Of a DNA stretch of 64,000 nt, positions 43,583 to 53,817 are shown one piece after another; position 1 is the first letter of the stretch, and every line of letters starts with the position of its first letter. A model generated the notes under the pieces. That model was not told the DNA's origin. It was given only the letters and a program-made list of their open reading frames with translations, and searched no databases. Origin of the DNA: Shinisaurus crocodilurus (Eukaryota > Chordata > Lepidosauria > Squamata > Shinisauridae); NCBI GenBank assembly GCA_021292165.1, contig CM037876.1, positions 42,084,575-42,148,574 of the forward strand. The letters run 5' to 3'. Both the position numbers and the translations under genes were made by a program.

Positions 43583-44214
43583 TGGATGTGGTAATCCAGT
43601 CGGGAGAAAGAGGCAGACTATGTTTAGGGCACCTTTTTTAGCCCCCTCCCCATACGGGATGAGCAGAGTGGATCCTAAATAGGGCTGCTAAGTCATGGAT
43701 ACATCTGCTGAGCTGCTCGACTACCTCGTTCCTTGACTAGGGCGACTGAATCTGCATCCACCGGCCATGTGCTGGTCCATGACTAGGGGCTTCCGGATTC
43801 ACAGTCCTGCCCCCGTCGCCAGTCGCCATGGGACTTTTTGTTTGTTTTTTTGGGTTGGAAGACGCCTGTGCGTGAAATTGTTTTATGTGTGGAGATCGGT
43901 GCACAAACGAATCACCACACAAACTTGACAGAGTACAGCAATGATCCAATGGCACGGTTACCATGACGATTAGAAAACCATTATTTGCTGCAGCCTTCAT
44001 CCGCCTTCACAGCCGTTGTAATTTAGGTTTAATTATCTTCTGCCTGTTCTGCCATTGAGGACTTTATGTTTTGGATTGTTCTTTGTCTGGTTCCTCTCCC
44101 CGGACCTTACCGCCATGGGTGACCCTACAGGGAGTACATAGCTCCCAACGGCATTGATCACAGAGTTCATCAGAATACGCAAGCCCACTCACCACTAGGG
44201 AAGTTACACGAACC

Positions 44215-44610
44215 TGGGGGGGGGGCTCACGGCTCTCCGTGGCTCGGCTCTCCGCAGCGGTGGCCCCCTGTGCTCGATCTGAGCGGCGTGGAGCATTCTC
44301 CCCACCGCTCGAGCTGCCAGCGCTGGTTGAGCCGGTTGGTCCCCCGCTGTGTCACTTCCGGCGCAGCCGGTGCACTGGACCCCCGCGCTATGTTTTTGGC
44401 GGGGGGAACCAGGGCAACAGGGCTTAAACAGCCCTGTTGCCCTGGTTCCACCCACCAAAAACATAGTGCGGGGGTCCAGCGCGCCGGCCGCAGCAGGGTC
44501 CCGTCGCGTCACTTCCGGCACGGCAGAAGTGACGCGACGGGACCGGCTCGGGTGGCTCACCGCAGAGAGCCGAGCCGCTGAGTCACCGCCCGGCCTCAGG
44601 TAGGCTCGTG
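44215..44610. repeat. GC-rich palindromic element
   Basis: A near-perfect hairpin about 44388-44470: GCTATGTTTTTGGCGGGG, CCAGGGCAACAGGGCTTAAA against CCCTGTTGCCCTGG, CACCAAAAACATAGTGC. A second inverted pair is CGGCTCTCCGTGGCTCGGCT (44229) against AGAGCCGAGCCGC (44566). GCGTCACTTCCGG and CAACAGGGCTTAAA link it to 4160-4400. Open frames of up to 118 codons occur on both strands through composition. Probably a non-autonomous DNA element. Confidence 0.65.
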
Positions 44611-44697
44611 TGGGCCTTGCGCAGGTGCGAGCCGGTGAGAGGGTTCACCAGCTGATAGGACTAGGCAGCTAGTCACACAACAGGAGCTATTCTTTGG

Positions 44698-44805
44698 AGC
44701 AATGTGGTGTCTAAGAGTTGAACTGGGACATTCCTGGTTCAAATCTCACCTCGGCCATGAGTTTCTTTAGATAAACTGCTATCTTTCTGCCTCAGTGTGG
44801 AGCAC
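44698..44805 (+). mobile_element. tRNA-derived SINE fragment (family A-like)
   Basis: GCAATGTGGTGTCTAAGAG, TTGAACTGGGACATTCCTGG, TTCAAATCTCACCTCGGCC and ATGAGTTTC form a diverged tRNA-type head with a B box (GGTTCAAATCTC). The body is truncated. Confidence 0.65.
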
Positions 44806-45134
44806 ATGCTTGACATGCAGGAGATCCCAGCAGGGCCAGCATCAAGAGTAGGCATGGTTGGACACCTGCCAAGAGCCCCCTGTAGGTGCTGCTGCTCCTC
44901 TTCATCATTGCAACCTATTTGTTCTCCTGCCTCTTACTCTGGTCCAGACAATGGTGACGGTGAGAAGGAAGAGGAGTAGATGCCACTGCCTACTTGCTCC
45001 CTGGCTCTCTGCCTGTCAAGCAAACAAGTAATAGCAATGACGAGAAAGAGGATGAGGATCTAGAGCAGCTAGTGACAATGGCAGTGAGAAGGTAAACTCA
45101 CTGATTGAGGGTGCCTTGCCCAAGGACCATCAAA

Positions 45135-45285
45135 AACCTGGAATAAGCACTGGGTCCCAGGTTCAATCCCTAGCCTCTCCAGTTAAAAGGATCAGGCAGC
45201 AGGTGACAGGAAACACCCTTCTCTGCCTGAAACCCTGGGAAGCTGCTGCTAGTCAGAATACTGCTCAAGATCAGGCTGTCCTGCT
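45135..45285 (+). mobile_element. tRNA-derived SINE fragment (family B)
   Basis: CACTGGGTCCCAGGTTCAAT and CCCTAGCCTCTCCAGTTAAA (B-box region), then CTGAAACCCTGGGAAGCTGC and TGCTAGTCAGAATACTG match the family also at 55107-55545. The A box is missing. Confidence 0.75.
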
Positions 45286-45920
45286 TTGAAGCAGATTCTG
45301 AGTTATGGGGCAATCCAAAAAACAAGGTCACAAAACAGGCAAATGTTCAAGCACCAAGTTTCAGTCCAACAAGAGAGCAGGCAGGCAGGCAGGCATGGTC
45401 AAAGTACAAGCAGAGGTCGAAGCATGGTTAAGCAGCCAGATACTTTACACAGTCCAGAAGCAGAGTCAAGCAGGAGTCCAAGTGTCAGTAGCACAGAGCA
45501 TCAATCATCAAGGCATAATCCAGGAAACAAGGCAGGAGGCACTGGACTGGAGCTGGTGTTGTTTCCAGCACTAGTTAGGTAGACACTGAAAGCTTTTAAC
45601 ACCAGAGCCTGTTGAGCCCCACCCAAGGCTCAACTGCAGTATATTAGAGCTCTCTGGTCAGAGCCCTACACATGCAGAGTTGCTTTCTCCTGAGGAGTCC
45701 TTTTCTGCAAGCAAGCACTCCTCATTGGAGCCCTACTGGCCTGAGAGGTGACCACACCTCCAAGGCAGAGTCCCCTCCTCCTGACAGGGATGGACCTGCA
45801 GCTATATCCCCCGAGGACCCAAGCTCCTCCTGGTCTTCTGACATGGCTGGTTCAGTGGCATCCATCTCTGGGAGCTCCAGTTCCTCCTCCTGAGAGTAGT
45901 CCTTCAGCAGGGGCATGGCA
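45286..45920. other. Unclassified, no gene seen
   Basis: AAGGTCACAAAACAGGCAAA, GCAGGCAGGCAGGCATGGT and CCTCCTCCTGACAGGGATGG suggest decayed retroelement text (an LTR-element internal region is possible) but no protein motif was found. Frames of 73-120 codons overlap on both strands. Confidence 0.35.
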
Positions 45921-46257
45921 CAGGGGTGGGTAGACTTCAGGTTTGTGGGATCTAATTTCTTCTTTAGTATAACCCCAAGATCCACCAATTGGTGCCAAAG
46001 ATGTACACTTAAAATTAAAGAATTCTGCGCCAGGAATCTGCTTTGGTGTATCAGAACTGAATGGAGTTCACAGTCCTTCCACACAAAAATCCACTCCTGG
46101 TTAACCCAAGCTTTCTTTGTTTCAGAAGTATAATTTATTGCAGGGAGGAGCCATATTGTGGCTGCTATTGTTAAACAATTGGGAGTTTGAAATCCTTGCT
46201 GATCTACCGTACATCACCCAGAGATTTACCATTAGATCCAGATCTATACCACCCCTG
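45921..46257. mobile_element. Family W hAT-like element (most complete copy)
   Basis: CAGGGGTGGGTAGACTTCAG at left and GATCTATACCACCCCTG at right are inverted and CAG...CTG-ended. The interior matches 21783-22110 and 35020-35250. No 8-bp duplication (GCATGGCA against GTATAGAT), so either mutated or rearranged. Confidence 0.7.
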
Positions 46258-46350
46258 GTATAGATGGACAAATAGTCTAACTAATATAAGGCAGTGGCCT
46301 ATGTTACCTTTTGCAACATGGTGATGCAAATAATATTGAATAGCTTACAA

Positions 46351-46687
46351 CAGGGGTGGACAACATGTAGCCCACAGGCTGCATGTGTCCCCCCACTGCC
46401 TCCTGGTGTGGCCCTGCCAATTCCACCATGCCACCGAAATTTGTGTTGGTGGCAAAACAGTGGGTGCTTTGCAGTCAAATCTGGGCGGCAAACCACTACA
46501 GAAGGTGAAAACAGCCAAATTTAGTTTGTTTTCCATACATAGTGGTTTGCCACTGAAAATCAATGGCAAGTTCCAGATTTTTGGGTGGCGCACCACCACC
46601 AGCTGCTCCACAGTGGGGTGTGTGTGACTGGTGTGTGTGTGTGTGTGTGTGTGTGTGAAAATGGCCCCTGAACCACCTGAAGTTGCT
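46351..46687. mobile_element. Possible hAT-like element with 10-bp flank repeat
   Basis: CAGGGGTGGACAACATGTAG starts immediately after TAGCTTACAA (46341-46350), and the same 10 bases follow at 46688-46697. The right end lacks the expected CCCCTG terminus. (TG)n lies inside at 46631-46657. Confidence 0.45.
46631..46657. repeat. (TG)n microsatellite
   Basis: About 13 TG units. Confidence 0.95.
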
Positions 46688-46757
46688 TAGCTTACAAGGT
46701 TATTGCAAGGCCTGCTGAATAAATGTACATGAAGCATTTTGAACACTCCAAAAATAT

Positions 46758-46856
46758 AAGGGGTTGGATCCTGATTTAGTCAGACTTAGAGTAGACCCAT
46801 TGAAATCAATGGGACTTAAATTAGTTTACTCTAAGTATCTGGATCCTATCCTATAT
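46758..46856. mobile_element. Palindromic MITE, GGATCC-ended
   Basis: GGGGTTGGATCCTGATTTAG mirrors TCTGGATCCTATCC; AGTAGACCCATTGAAATC mirrors AATGGGACTTAAATTAG. Related in layout to the Harbinger-like MITEs. Confidence 0.6.
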
Positions 46857-46910
46857 AAATTATGATGTTTTCACTACCTGCTGCATGAATTGTTTTTCAC
46901 TCTTCATAGG

Positions 46911-47100
46911 AACATAAGAAGCATCTTGTTGGAGCACATGAAGGACCACCAAGTCTATCCAACTCTGTTTTCAACCATATCCAGTCAGATACCTCTGAAA
47001 CCTCTGTGGGTGACTCTTGCTTGTCCCTAATTAGATGTTGTAATCAGAAGTTCCATTTCAATTTCCACCTCTGAGGGTCCCTTTAACTTCCATTGCTAAT
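46911..47100 (-). mobile_element. CR1-like 3' fragment
   Basis: On the minus strand this parallels the tail of 54158-54510: GGTTTCAGAGGTATCTGACT, then TTCATGTGCTCCAACAAGAT and GCTTCTTATGTTCCTATG. Diverged. Confidence 0.5.
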
Positions 47101-47153
47101 AGACCCTCATAAACCTAACTTATGTGCATTCTAATCCCTTCTAAGGCCATTTA

Positions 47154-47243
47154 CACTGCAACCCTATACATGTCTACTCAGAAGTAAACCCCACCAAGTT
47201 CAATGGGACTTACTCCCTGGGAAGTGTATATGGGCTTGTAGCC
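47154..47243. mobile_element. Harbinger-like MITE with TTA duplication
   Basis: CACTGCAACCCTATACATGT mirrors GTATATGGGCTTGTAGCC around CCAAGTTCAATGGGACTTA; TTA at 47151-47153 and 47244-47246. Confidence 0.75.
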
Positions 47244-47259
47244 TTAAACTACTTACTTA

Positions 47260-47355
47260 GGGTGCAATCCTATGCATGTTTAGACAGAAAAAGTCCTGCA
47301 ACTCCCAGCATGCCCCAGCCAACCATGCTGTCTAAACATGCATAGGATTGTGCCC
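47260..47355. mobile_element. Harbinger-like MITE with TTA duplication
   Basis: GGGTGCAATCCTATGCATG mirrors CATGCATAGGATTGTGCCC; TTA at 47257-47259 and 47356-47358. A shortened copy of the family at 13093-13225: the inner right arm is missing. Confidence 0.82.
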
Positions 47356-47639
47356 TTAGTCGCCATCATCACACATCTAACTGTGCCATAAGTTCCACAG
47401 GTCAATTATGCATCATCTGTAGACATTCTTTGGTGTGTCCTGAACTGTCAATTTCATTGAGTTCTATACTATGCCATGATAAGTGAGGTCTGTATAAAAA
47501 TGTTGCAGCGTGCAGTCCTCCCTCTTCAGGATTCCAGCTACTCCATTTCACAGTTCCTCTCCCAAACACTTGGTATTCCATGCCACTGACCATGTTCAGT
47601 CTTCATTGGGCACTTTTGCCCCCCCCTTAATGGTCCCCC

Positions 47640-47845
47640 GCCCCTGGAAGTTTGTACTTCTGCAAACCTCGGGGTTCCCTGAAGCCTGCTGATACCTCCC
47701 TCTTTTGCATGGCTGGTAATGTTTTGGCTGCATAAGTAATGACACTCACAACCTGAACATCAGATATAAAGGGAATAATGATGATGTTGACCACCGTCAT
47801 TGTCAACATCTCCATCACCGGCTTAACTCAAATTACAGAAGAGAA
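47640..47845. repeat. Direct local duplication, unit 1
   Basis: TACTTCTGCAAACCTCGGGG, CTGAAGCCTGCTGATACC, GATGATGTTGACCACCGTCA and CGGCTTAACTCAAATTA recur in order and orientation at 48530-48722. Not matched elsewhere in the window. Confidence 0.8.
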
Positions 47846-47858
47846 CAATCCGTACATA

Positions 47859-48500
47859 CTGGACCTTTCCATTTCCACAAGAAATTGAATGAAAATAAAT
47901 ATAATACTGTATACATAAAGTAGTTTCTCCTTTCCAGGGACTTTCACGCCAGCTTTCTAAGTGAAATTGAAATGGTGATCATTAAAGTGGCCACTCAACT
48001 TACATTGGAAAATCAGGCTGTTTCCAAAAGGTAACCGTTTGCCTGTCAAGGGTGAAATTCAGGTGGAGTCTTAATTATGCTTTCCCTATCATTCTTCTGC
48101 CCCCACTCCAGGATTGTTTCCTCCAGCTAATCATACATTTTCCTTCTCCTCTGTGAATTCACTGCCCCCTGCTGCCAAGAACAATGAACACATAGAATCT
48201 GTTGATTTTGGAGAAAACTATTATTAATATAAATTTAAGAGAGCCTGTTGTTGTTGAATTGCCAAGTGAAATATTATCTGGCCTGGAGATGCTGTCATTG
48301 TGAAAGAACCAGTAATAAATCTATCCATTTTTGTTAATAGAGAAAAGGCCCCTGTGGCATGAAAGGAAGTTTCATTTAAAAATACCATGGGGGATTTCAC
48401 TGATGCTTTTTGATACAGTTTCATGGAAGTTGCATTCATTTATACTGAAGGGGAAAGGGTTAGCAATTACCACATTGTAAATAAATAGATTTGGGCTGTG
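47859..48500. other. Repeat-poor, evenly AT-rich stretch
   Basis: No transposon signature over about 640 bp, located between the two duplicated units. The texture (AT-rich, mixed, without simple repeats) resembles conserved non-coding DNA, but conservation cannot be judged here. Confidence 0.35.
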
Positions 48501-48529
48501 TTAATGCTGAAGAGTCCTCTACCACCACC

Positions 48530-48722
48530 TTAGGTCTAAAGATTGTACTACTGCAAACCTTGAGGTTTCCTGAAGCCTACTGATACCTCCCTTTTTTGCA
48601 TGGATGGTAATGTTTTGCAACGGCACTCACAGCGCTGAACATCAGATATAGAGGAAGTGATGATGTGATGTTGACCACCATTGTCATCAATATCTCAGTC
48701 ACCTGCTTAACTCAAATTATGG
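48530..48722. repeat. Direct local duplication, unit 2
   Basis: TACTACTGCAAACCTTGAGG, CTGAAGCCTACTGATACC, GATGTTGACCACCATTGTCA, CTGCTTAACTCAAATTA. It has several substitutions and small gaps relative to unit 1, so the duplication is old or this is a low-copy repeat. Confidence 0.8.
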
Positions 48723-48765
48723 GGGTGGAGGGTACTCATGGTTTTCCCCAGGGCAGCTGTACAGC

Positions 48766-48855
48766 ATGATCCTATGCAAGTTTACTCAGAGGTAAGTCCC
48801 ACTGTGTTTTATAGGGTTTACGTCCAAGTAAATGTGCATAGGATTGTATCTTAAG
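48766..48855. mobile_element. Harbinger-like MITE, mutated
   Basis: CAGCATGATCCTATGCAAG mirrors GTGCATAGGATTGTATC; inner TTTACTCAGAGGTAAGTCCC. TTA follows at right, GTA precedes at left. Confidence 0.65.
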
Positions 48856-48859
48856 ATTT

Positions 48860-50265
48860 CTTATGGAGCAATCCCATATTCTGGTTACATCGGGTGGGAG
48901 AGACATCCCACCACTGCACTAGCAAAATAGCCCCTGTATCCTGTACCTGGTCAGCTGAGTGGAGAGGGGAAAACATACATCTTGGGGGGAAGCCAAAATT
49001 GCGTAAAAATGGCACTCCCAGGAAATACTGCCAATCGGAATGTGCTGGCAATGCTGCTCACAGGCCACCCACACATGAACTTATGATGATGGGGACACGC
49101 CTCTGGCACACACCTCTGCATCACTGTTGGCTGTGCCACCAGGGTTAAAGTGGCACTCCTGCGGGTGTTTTTGTTTGTGTCATATCTGTTCATCGTCCCC
49201 GCTATATCGTCCCCTATGGCGCAGCCAAGCATGACTTCCAGTGGCACATCCAGCAACTAGTCCTCGGGCGTCCCTGCTGGCAGGGGTTCAAATCCCCGTA
49301 TGGTCCTTACAAGCACTGTTTTGGATGGGAGCCCAAACCACACAGCATCCACAGAGCTCACTGGGCAGGATGCCTGCAGAAAGCAGAAACAAAAGGAAAA
49401 GACTCTTTTACAAGTAGCCAAAGTGGGGCTGGGAGAGAGAGACGGGACTCCCAGCAAGGGCAGCCATTGGCGGCAGCAGCCTCCAGGGGCTCACTGCATG
49501 AGGCATGGGGTTGAGAAACAGGATACATGAGTTCAAGCCCCACCAAGGGGAAGGGGTGAATATGGCCCCACTCAGTTTTTGCATGCATGCCCCGCAAAAC
49601 GCCATGTCCGGGGAAGAAGTGATTTGGATCCCACACTGCAAACACCGCAGAGTGGTTCCCTAACCATTCAGCTACAGTATCCATCACGGGGCACTTGTCT
49701 TCCCCAACGCCCCCAGCTCCAAGTCCCAGTCATGGATGCCAGGAGCACTGTGTGCCTGCAGAAGGAGGCCTGGTCTGGTGGAACAGCTCACAGTTTACAT
49801 GCAGGGGGTCCTAGGTGTGAGTGCAGGATACAAACCCACACTAGGAAAGGGCGGGAGACCCCTATCACACACACATGCCTGAGTCAATCAGGAGGAGAGC
49901 TGCATGGGCCAACCAGCCCTTTTGGCCCACCCTTCCCCTTGGCAACCCATGTGACCAATCCACCCCTGTTATTTTACTCAATAGGCCAACCAGCAAGCCT
50001 CATTGCCCCTCCCCTCCTCACCCCTCCTCACCCCTCCTTCTCCCCTGGGCCATACACCTTATTTTACAGAGGACAATCCTCCATTTGAAGGGCTGTCCAG
50101 TCCAAGTCTGGTTTAAAGATAAAGAATCCTCAGAAGGAAGAGCTGGGCTCGAAGTGGCCCATCAACAGCATCTGGGCAACAGACTGAGCAAGGCACACAC
50201 AGGTCACATGGTCACAGTCTTCCGTACTATGGTGAGATGTACTATATTTCCATTTAAATTATGAA
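48860..50265. other. GC-richer region, possible tRNA-like fragments
   Basis: GGCAGGGGTTCAAATCCCC (about 49274) is a good pol III B-box match, and the complement of 49655-49690 reads like a tRNA-type head. Neither extends into a recognisable SINE. A tandem CACCCCTCCT run lies near 50008-50040. The 169-codon frame at 49579-50088 and overlapping 109- and 129-codon frames have no domain. Confidence 0.35.
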
Positions 50266-50660
50266 AATGATCTCTAAATTTGCATTTATGCCTGCAAATT
50301 AGCACAGGCAAATTTTATGTAATCCGTGTCCCCTTTTGTCCTCTTTTTTTGGCTCCCCGCTTCACACCAACACAGTGCCCAGACTAGCAGCAGCACCCAT
50401 CCCACCCACCCAGAGAGGCCTGTCGACATTTATGCATAATCAAAAAAGAGGACACCAATTTATTCTGCTGTCCTGGAGCTGTTGATGGGTAAGTTCAAGG
50501 CCCAACTTTCCCTTCTTAGGGTTCTTGATCATTAAACCAAACTTGGATTGGGCAGCCTTTCAAACAGAGGATGCCTTCAAAATAGAGGACAGTCCTCTGG
50601 CAGCCCTTCTAAAAGAGGGATGGCCTCTGTAAAAGAGGACACATGGCAATTCCATGTAAC
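50266..50660. repeat. Unclassified GAGGAC-motif repeat
   Basis: Repeated GAGGAC/GTCCTC motifs (ACAGAGGACAATCCTCC at 50066, AAAAGAGGACACCAA, ATAGAGGACAGTCCTC, GTAAAAGAGGACACATGG) in both orientations suggest a decayed inverted-repeat element. Boundaries not defined. Confidence 0.4.
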
Positions 50661-50804
50661 CAGGGAACCTGAGTGAGCAGACTGGAACGCTCCTGGTGCC
50701 GAGCCCATCAGGCTCTCTGCCTGCCCCCCGTACAGTCCCATCCAGAGACCTGCTGAAGCAACATTGTACTGGGGGGTGGGAAAGGGATCCCTCTTTAACA
50801 GGAC

Positions 50805-51204
50805 TCCCTATTTATTTATTATATTTCTGAATCACCCATCTGGCTGGTGACCCGGCCACTCTGGGCAATGTACAATACATATAAAAATACAATAAAAAAT
50901 AAATAAAATACTAATACAGCTTTAAAATCCTAACCCACCCCATATTCCCACCTGAAAAACCGTGTTTTTAATGCAAAGAAGCAACGCAAGGTGCCACACA
51001 GTCAAAACCTTCATAGCATCCAGGATGGAGACGATCCTGGAGGGGGAAAGATCTTGATTTGATTGCTAATCTGTCCAGCATGACTCTGGCGCCTGTGCCA
51101 GTGGCTTGAAAGACAACAGGGCAAGTGCAGTGTCCCTTGTGGCATATCGGGGCAGTTCCACCAGCATAACTGCCATGGCAGTCCGTATCTCCTGTTCCAC
51201 CCAA
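50805..51204 (-). mobile_element. L2/CR1-group LINE 3' UTR
   Basis: The minus-strand 3' UTR matches 7500-7689: GGGAATATGGGGTGGGTTAG, GCCCAGAGTGGCCGGGTCAC, CAGCCAGATGGGTGATTC and an AATAAATAAATA tail at 50811. The preceding 78-codon frame (50968-51204) has lost recognisable RT similarity. Confidence 0.78.
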
Positions 51205-51496
51205 TCCTATAGCCTCTCAGCCGCTGTAACCTTTGTATAGGATAGCTCTGTGAATCTTACCTTTTGTGTTCGGAATGATTCCCCCCCCCCACTGAATCCG
51301 TTCCAGCCCAAAACATCCCCAACACTTCTTTGGACACAAACACAATTTCTCATGCCATATTCTAGATGTTCATGATTCCTAATGCCTATACTTATTTTCC
51401 CTCCAGTCACCATTTGGGGAGATATTAGCCATGAGGTTATTGAATGGATTGTCCATGTCTTGGCCTCATTAAAAAATCTTTATTTTCTTTTAAATC

Positions 51497-51733
51497 TTAT
51501 TTTATTATTGTATTTATATCCCACTTTTTCCTCCTTTCAAGGAACCCAAGGCAGTTTACATAGTTATCCTACTTTCCATTTTATCCTCACAACAACCCTG
51601 TGAAGTAGGTTAGGCTCAGAGTCAGTGATAGGTTCAAAGTCACCCAGTGAGCTTCATGGCCGAGTGGGGATTAGAACCCGGACCTCCTGAGTTCCAGTCT
51701 AACACTCTAACCATTACATCACACTGGCTCTCA
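51497..51733 (-). mobile_element. tRNA-derived SINE (family A)
   Basis: Minus strand: GAGCCAGTGTGATGTAATGG head (51714-51733), GGTCCGGGTTCTAATCCCC B box, GAGGATAAAATGGAAAGTAG body, AATACAATAATAAAAT tail. Complete. Confidence 0.92.
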
Positions 51734-52383
51734 GTTGCTTCTTTATCAACTCTACTATAATGCCATCTTGCCTGTACTCAGATCATCAAACTACTGAACC
51801 AACCATTTAAATACGTCTTGAAACAGCACTGGAGCAATTACTCACGCACTGGTGACTGAAATAGTACAACTTCCTGAAGCTTTTAATGCGTGACCAAGAT
51901 GAATTGTTGTCTGAGGGTATGCCAGAGGACAGTACTTGCCGTGAATTATTAATCCCCTGCAAATACCTTACACTGAGTTCCTTTTACGGATAAATGATAC
52001 TTCTGCGATAATAAATGAAGATCATACGAATAATTAGAATCCTTATATTATGCAGCAGAACTTGTCCTAAGATTCAGAATCCAAGTCTTGGACTTTCTCT
52101 ACATGTTCTTCAATGGCCTGCAGCACTTCAGAAGCCATATACCAGGTCTAGGTAATGTGGTACCCATGGGTACAAGTGAACCTCTGGACACCTTTCATGG
52201 TGCCCACTAAGATGCCTTAGTCCTCCCATTCTGGGGCTCAGAGACATTCTTAGGAAACGAAGATGGTGGGCGGCTGCAGGCTGAAGCTTTTCTCTACAGC
52301 ACGCCCTGCCACCAAGAAGAAGGGGACGGGGAGATAAAAGAACTTTTGTGTCACTTCTGTCTGGTAAGCTGCAGGGGGCTAAA
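51734..52383. other. No gene or classified repeat seen
   Basis: AT-rich; nothing recognised. Confidence 0.4.

Positions 52384-52439
<56 letters not shown>
52384..52439. repeat. (TG)n(AG)n microsatellite
   Basis: About 11 TG units followed by about 17 AG units. Confidence 0.95.
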
Positions 52440-52442
<3 letters not shown>

Positions 52443-53607
52443 GGTGGTGATCCAGAGTGAGTGAGAAAAAGAGATAGGGGAGAATGAGTTGGCTGGCAGA
52501 GTGAGGGCGATGGGAGGTGAGAAAAAGAGTTTGCCTTCTGTGAAGTATGTTTCTGCTGTTTCTGAAAATGTGGGTTCAAAGGAGTTGTTTAGTGTGTTGG
52601 GTCTCAGACCCCCACCTCTGCCTTGTACTCAGTCTTTTGGGCAGGCTACTTGCCCTTTGTAACTAGGAATGCCTCCCATAGCAGCCATTTTGTGGTAGTT
52701 CTCTCCAGACAGTTTCTGAAACTGCCAAAGATGCCAGTGGCCCCCAAAAGATTGCCTACCCATGCATGAAGCAACAGAATAAACCACACTTTGTGCCCAC
52801 AGTGGGAGATGGAGAAATAACATGGAGCCATCACAACAGGGTTCATTGAATAAAACAGGCCACAACTTTATTAACCATACAGATGGTTTGGCATGAGTGG
52901 GAGGGCAGGGAGGGCTAGGTGTTTCCTGCCTAGTACAACTTTTGGAGGCAGCTTACACAGGCATAGTTTGACTGCAGGAAATCAGGATCACAAATAGCTG
53001 TGGACAGTGGCCCAGTAAACATGGGTGTGCCAGACCAAATCTCAGTTGGTAAACTGGTCTAAGGCTTAAATCCCCCAGCCTCTTAAGGAAATGATTCCAA
53101 AGGGGATTTCAGGGTGCTCATGACTGCTGACCTCAAGAGCCTCATCCCTGAGTAAAACAATGCATCAGTTGTGGCAACAATACAGCATCCAAGAGCAATA
53201 TGTTGCTATGAGGATGGTGGAAGAAAGCATGCCACCAACTGCTAATGTAGTTCCTGGAATACATCAATATGTATATCCCAGCCCTGATGTCAGCACCTTG
53301 CTGAAGTCCATAGCGAGTCTCAGTTCCATAAAACTACCTACAGACGTGACAGGACAGTAGGAAGCCTGTCTGAGCACTGAGGTTGAGCACAGACCTCGAC
53401 TCTCTTTTATAGTCCCAGGGTGGACTGAACAGGAGAAGTCTTCCCTGCAGTTCACCCTAAAAGATGTGAGGTTCAAATCTTCCTTTTACTAAAGCTTGTG
53501 AGAGCTATCTTTAACACATCACAAAAATGTTTATCTGAGAATATTTGTCACTAATTTGTAATGTGTGACAAAAGTTGACTTTCCATAAATGATAGTCCAT
53601 TTCAGGC
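52440..53607. other. Unclassified; possible LTR-like text
   Basis: AATAAAACAGGCCACAACTT and TATTAACCATAC near 52850-52880 carry polyadenylation-like signals on both strands. No ends or coding motifs recognised; a 66-codon frame at 53160-53360 has no domain. Confidence 0.35.
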
Positions 53608-53817
53608 ATTAAAACCAGCAGTGCCTGGTGGCTTCAATGTCAGTGGGGTGTGGTATCCACTTCAGGCTTCAGTCTGAACATTAAAGGAGCTATCCATGGT
53701 GCTGAACCTATTTTGGAGGGATAGGGTTCAGCACCATGGATTGCTCCTTAAAAGTCCAGATTGAAACCTGGAGCGGATACACTGCCCCACTGACATTGGA
53801 GCCATCAGCCTCCACTG
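53608..53817. mobile_element. Palindromic MITE, GGAGGCTGRTGGCTCC family
   Basis: CAGCAGTGCCTGGTGGCTTC at left, GGAGCCATCAGCCTCCACTG at right; GGTGCTGAACCTATTTTGG mirrors GGGTTCAGCACCATGG. The flanks ATTAAAAC and GTTAAAAT match at 6 of 8, so hAT is possible. Same family as 22804-23013. Confidence 0.75.

Larger units (their letters stand above)
40229..44190 (-). mobile_element. Near full-length APE-type LINE
   Basis: About 3.96 kb on the minus strand in the canonical order: 5' UTR (about 44190-43600, with GTTGGGAGCTATGTACTCCC near 44125-44145), endonuclease, reverse transcriptase, C-terminal C2H2 finger, then a short 3' UTR (CTTACTCGGTCACGAGTGAT) and a (CTA)n tail at about 40229-40243. No 5' truncation is evident. 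The clade looks like the Ingi/Vingi or a related I/Jockey-group lineage, but this is recall, not a search. No target duplication was identified. Confidence 0.85.

Noticed and set aside
44204..44603. Open frames up to 118 codons
   Set aside because: Located in a GC-rich palindrome and open in several frames at once; explained by composition.
49579..50088. A 169-codon frame, the longest on the plus strand nearby
   Set aside because: No domain, low-complexity C-rich 3' part with tandem CACCCCTCCT, overlapping frames on both strands.
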